Shown: positions 63,374-64,000 of the stretch, one piece after another
Position numbering within the stretch: the stretch's first letter is position 1
Layout: the number at the start of each line of letters is the position of its first letter
DNA from: Rhizobium phaseoli
GTDB taxonomy: Bacteria; Pseudomonadota; Alphaproteobacteria; Rhizobiales; Rhizobiaceae
Length of the DNA stretch: 64,000 bases
Assembly: GCF_010668805.1 (NCBI RefSeq)
Contig: NZ_WUFT01000005.1
Location: 124,001-188,000, forward strand
Direction of reading: 5' to 3'
Made by a program: the position numbers and the translations under genes
The notes under the pieces: model-generated
Told to the model about the DNA's origin: nothing
The model's input: the letters and a program-made list of their open reading frames with translations, nothing else
Database searches by the model: none

Positions 63374-64000
63374 ATGGCTGTCGCAAACCCGACCACGGAA
63401 CAGGCGATCCTGAGCGAAGTGCGCAAACAGGATCGCGACCGCCGCGCCTTGCGCTTCTGGCTTGGTTTCGTGCTTTTGGCGCTCTTCTGTCTCGTGCTCG
63501 TCGGCGGCGCCACGCGGCTGACCAATTCCGGCCTGTCGATCACCGAGTGGAAGCCGATCCACGGCGTCATCCCGCCGCTGTCGGCTGCCGAATGGGAGGA
63601 GGAATTTCGCCTCTACCAGCGCATTCCCGAGTTTCAGCAGTTGAACAGCTCGATGACCGTCGACGAGTTCAAGGGCATTTTCTGGTGGGAATGGGCGCAC
63701 CGGCTGATTGCCCGCGGCATCGGTGTGATCTTCGCGCTGCCGCTCATCTTTTTCTGGCTGACGGGACGGATCGAAAAGCGTCTGCGCTGGCCGCTTGTCG
63801 GCATCCTTGCGCTTGGCGGCCTGCAGGGTTTTATCGGCTGGTGGATGGTGTCGTCTGGCCTGTCCGTCCGCACCGACGTCAGCCAGTACAGGCTGGCGAC
63901 GCATCTCGTCATGGCCTGCCTGATCTTTGCCGGCTGCATGTGGATCATGCGCGGGCTTTCCAGACATTCCAATGATCCGGCGCCGGCGCGAAGCTCGCGC
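63374..64000 (+). CDS. ctaA: heme A synthase CtaA (COX15), 3' end cut by window edge
   Basis: An alphaproteobacterial COX15/CtaA type-2 heme A synthase, which oxidises the haem O methyl group for cytochrome aa3 oxidase. The first 209 codons are visible and start ATG 63374 (MAVANPTTE) with AAGGAG upstream. TM1 [21 protein letters not shown] is followed by the conserved [20 protein letters not shown] loop, then [17 protein letters not shown], with the haem-ligand His, and [15 protein letters not shown]. The C-terminal half lies outside the window. Confidence 0.95.
   Translation, partial: MAVANPTTEQAILSEVRKQDRDRRALRFWLGFVLLALFCLVLVGGATRLTNSGLSITEWKPIHGVIPPLSAAEWEEEFRLYQRIPEFQQLNSSMTVDEFKGIFWWEWAHRLIARGIGVIFALPLIFFWLTGRIEKRLRWPLVGILALGGLQGFIGWWMVSSGLSVRTDVSQYRLATHLVMACLIFAGCMWIMRGLSRHSNDPAPARSSR

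Overview
The window is a chromosomal segment of an alphaproteobacterium of the Rhizobium leguminosarum / R. etli type. The basis is gene content and order: aspS, parC, bpt, hemB, ldtR-ldtP, glyA-nrdR-ribD-ribE, ribH-nusB, hppA, bamE, DUF177-plsX-fabH-ihfA-merR, and DUF2842-ctaA. Supporting signs are a type III cellulose operon with a GH8 cellulase, a DUF982 gene, Mg-type HemB, high GC coding sequence, and several families of short rhizobial palindromic repeats. The species is inferred, not proven. Most of the window is conserved housekeeping DNA. No insertion sequence, prophage, integrase or CRISPR array was seen.

Layout. 1-9 kb: a multicopper oxidase cut by the left edge, aspS, a serine beta-lactamase-like hydrolase divergent from a TetR regulator, a secreted unknown protein and parC. 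9-14 kb: an AHSA1-type protein, an AbrB/Doc toxin-antitoxin pair whose Fic motif lacks its histidine, an EamA exporter, bpt, an RDD protein and hemB. 14-23.6 kb: LdtR/LdtP wall remodelling, glyA-nrdR-ribD-ribE, three minus-strand genes, then ribH-nusB. ribD carries an in-frame palindromic insertion. 23.8-31.2 kb: hppA, bamE, a CBP3-type chaperone, DUF177, plsX, fabH, ihfA and a MerR regulator. 31.3-34 kb: a single-domain response regulator, a hybrid sensor kinase and a small secreted protein. 34.3-43.4 kb: the cellulose operon bcsN-bcsA-bcsB-bcsZ-bcsK. 43.5-47.4 kb: a HAD phosphatase, tRNA-Pro(GGG), a methyltransferase, an AT-rich stretch and several small genes. 47.4-54.6 kb: a sugar-use cluster with a ROK repressor, a glycoside hydrolase, a GNAT and an ABC importer lacking its ATPase. 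54.6-62.9 kb: a Wzx/Wzy-type surface polysaccharide cluster with a polymerase, an initiating transferase, a GT4, an export lipoprotein, a co-polymerase and a FemAB-like acyltransferase. 62.9-64 kb: DUF2842 and a ctaA gene cut by the right edge.

Two surface-glycan systems lie about 11 kb apart: cellulose synthesis and a lipid-linked polysaccharide that resembles the unipolar polysaccharide/glucomannan adhesin loci of Agrobacterium and R. leguminosarum. Together they suggest an attachment region for plant-root colonisation.

The most distinctive sequence observations are the protein-coding palindromic element inside ribD, recurrent intergenic palindromes used as gene-end structures, paired palindromes overlapping the tetR start, a strong palindrome between the ROK and glycosidase genes, a 21-bp tandem repeat inside the sugar-transport operon, the altered Doc motif, and a co-polymerase with a degenerate kinase domain. 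No wholly new multi-gene system was identified with confidence.
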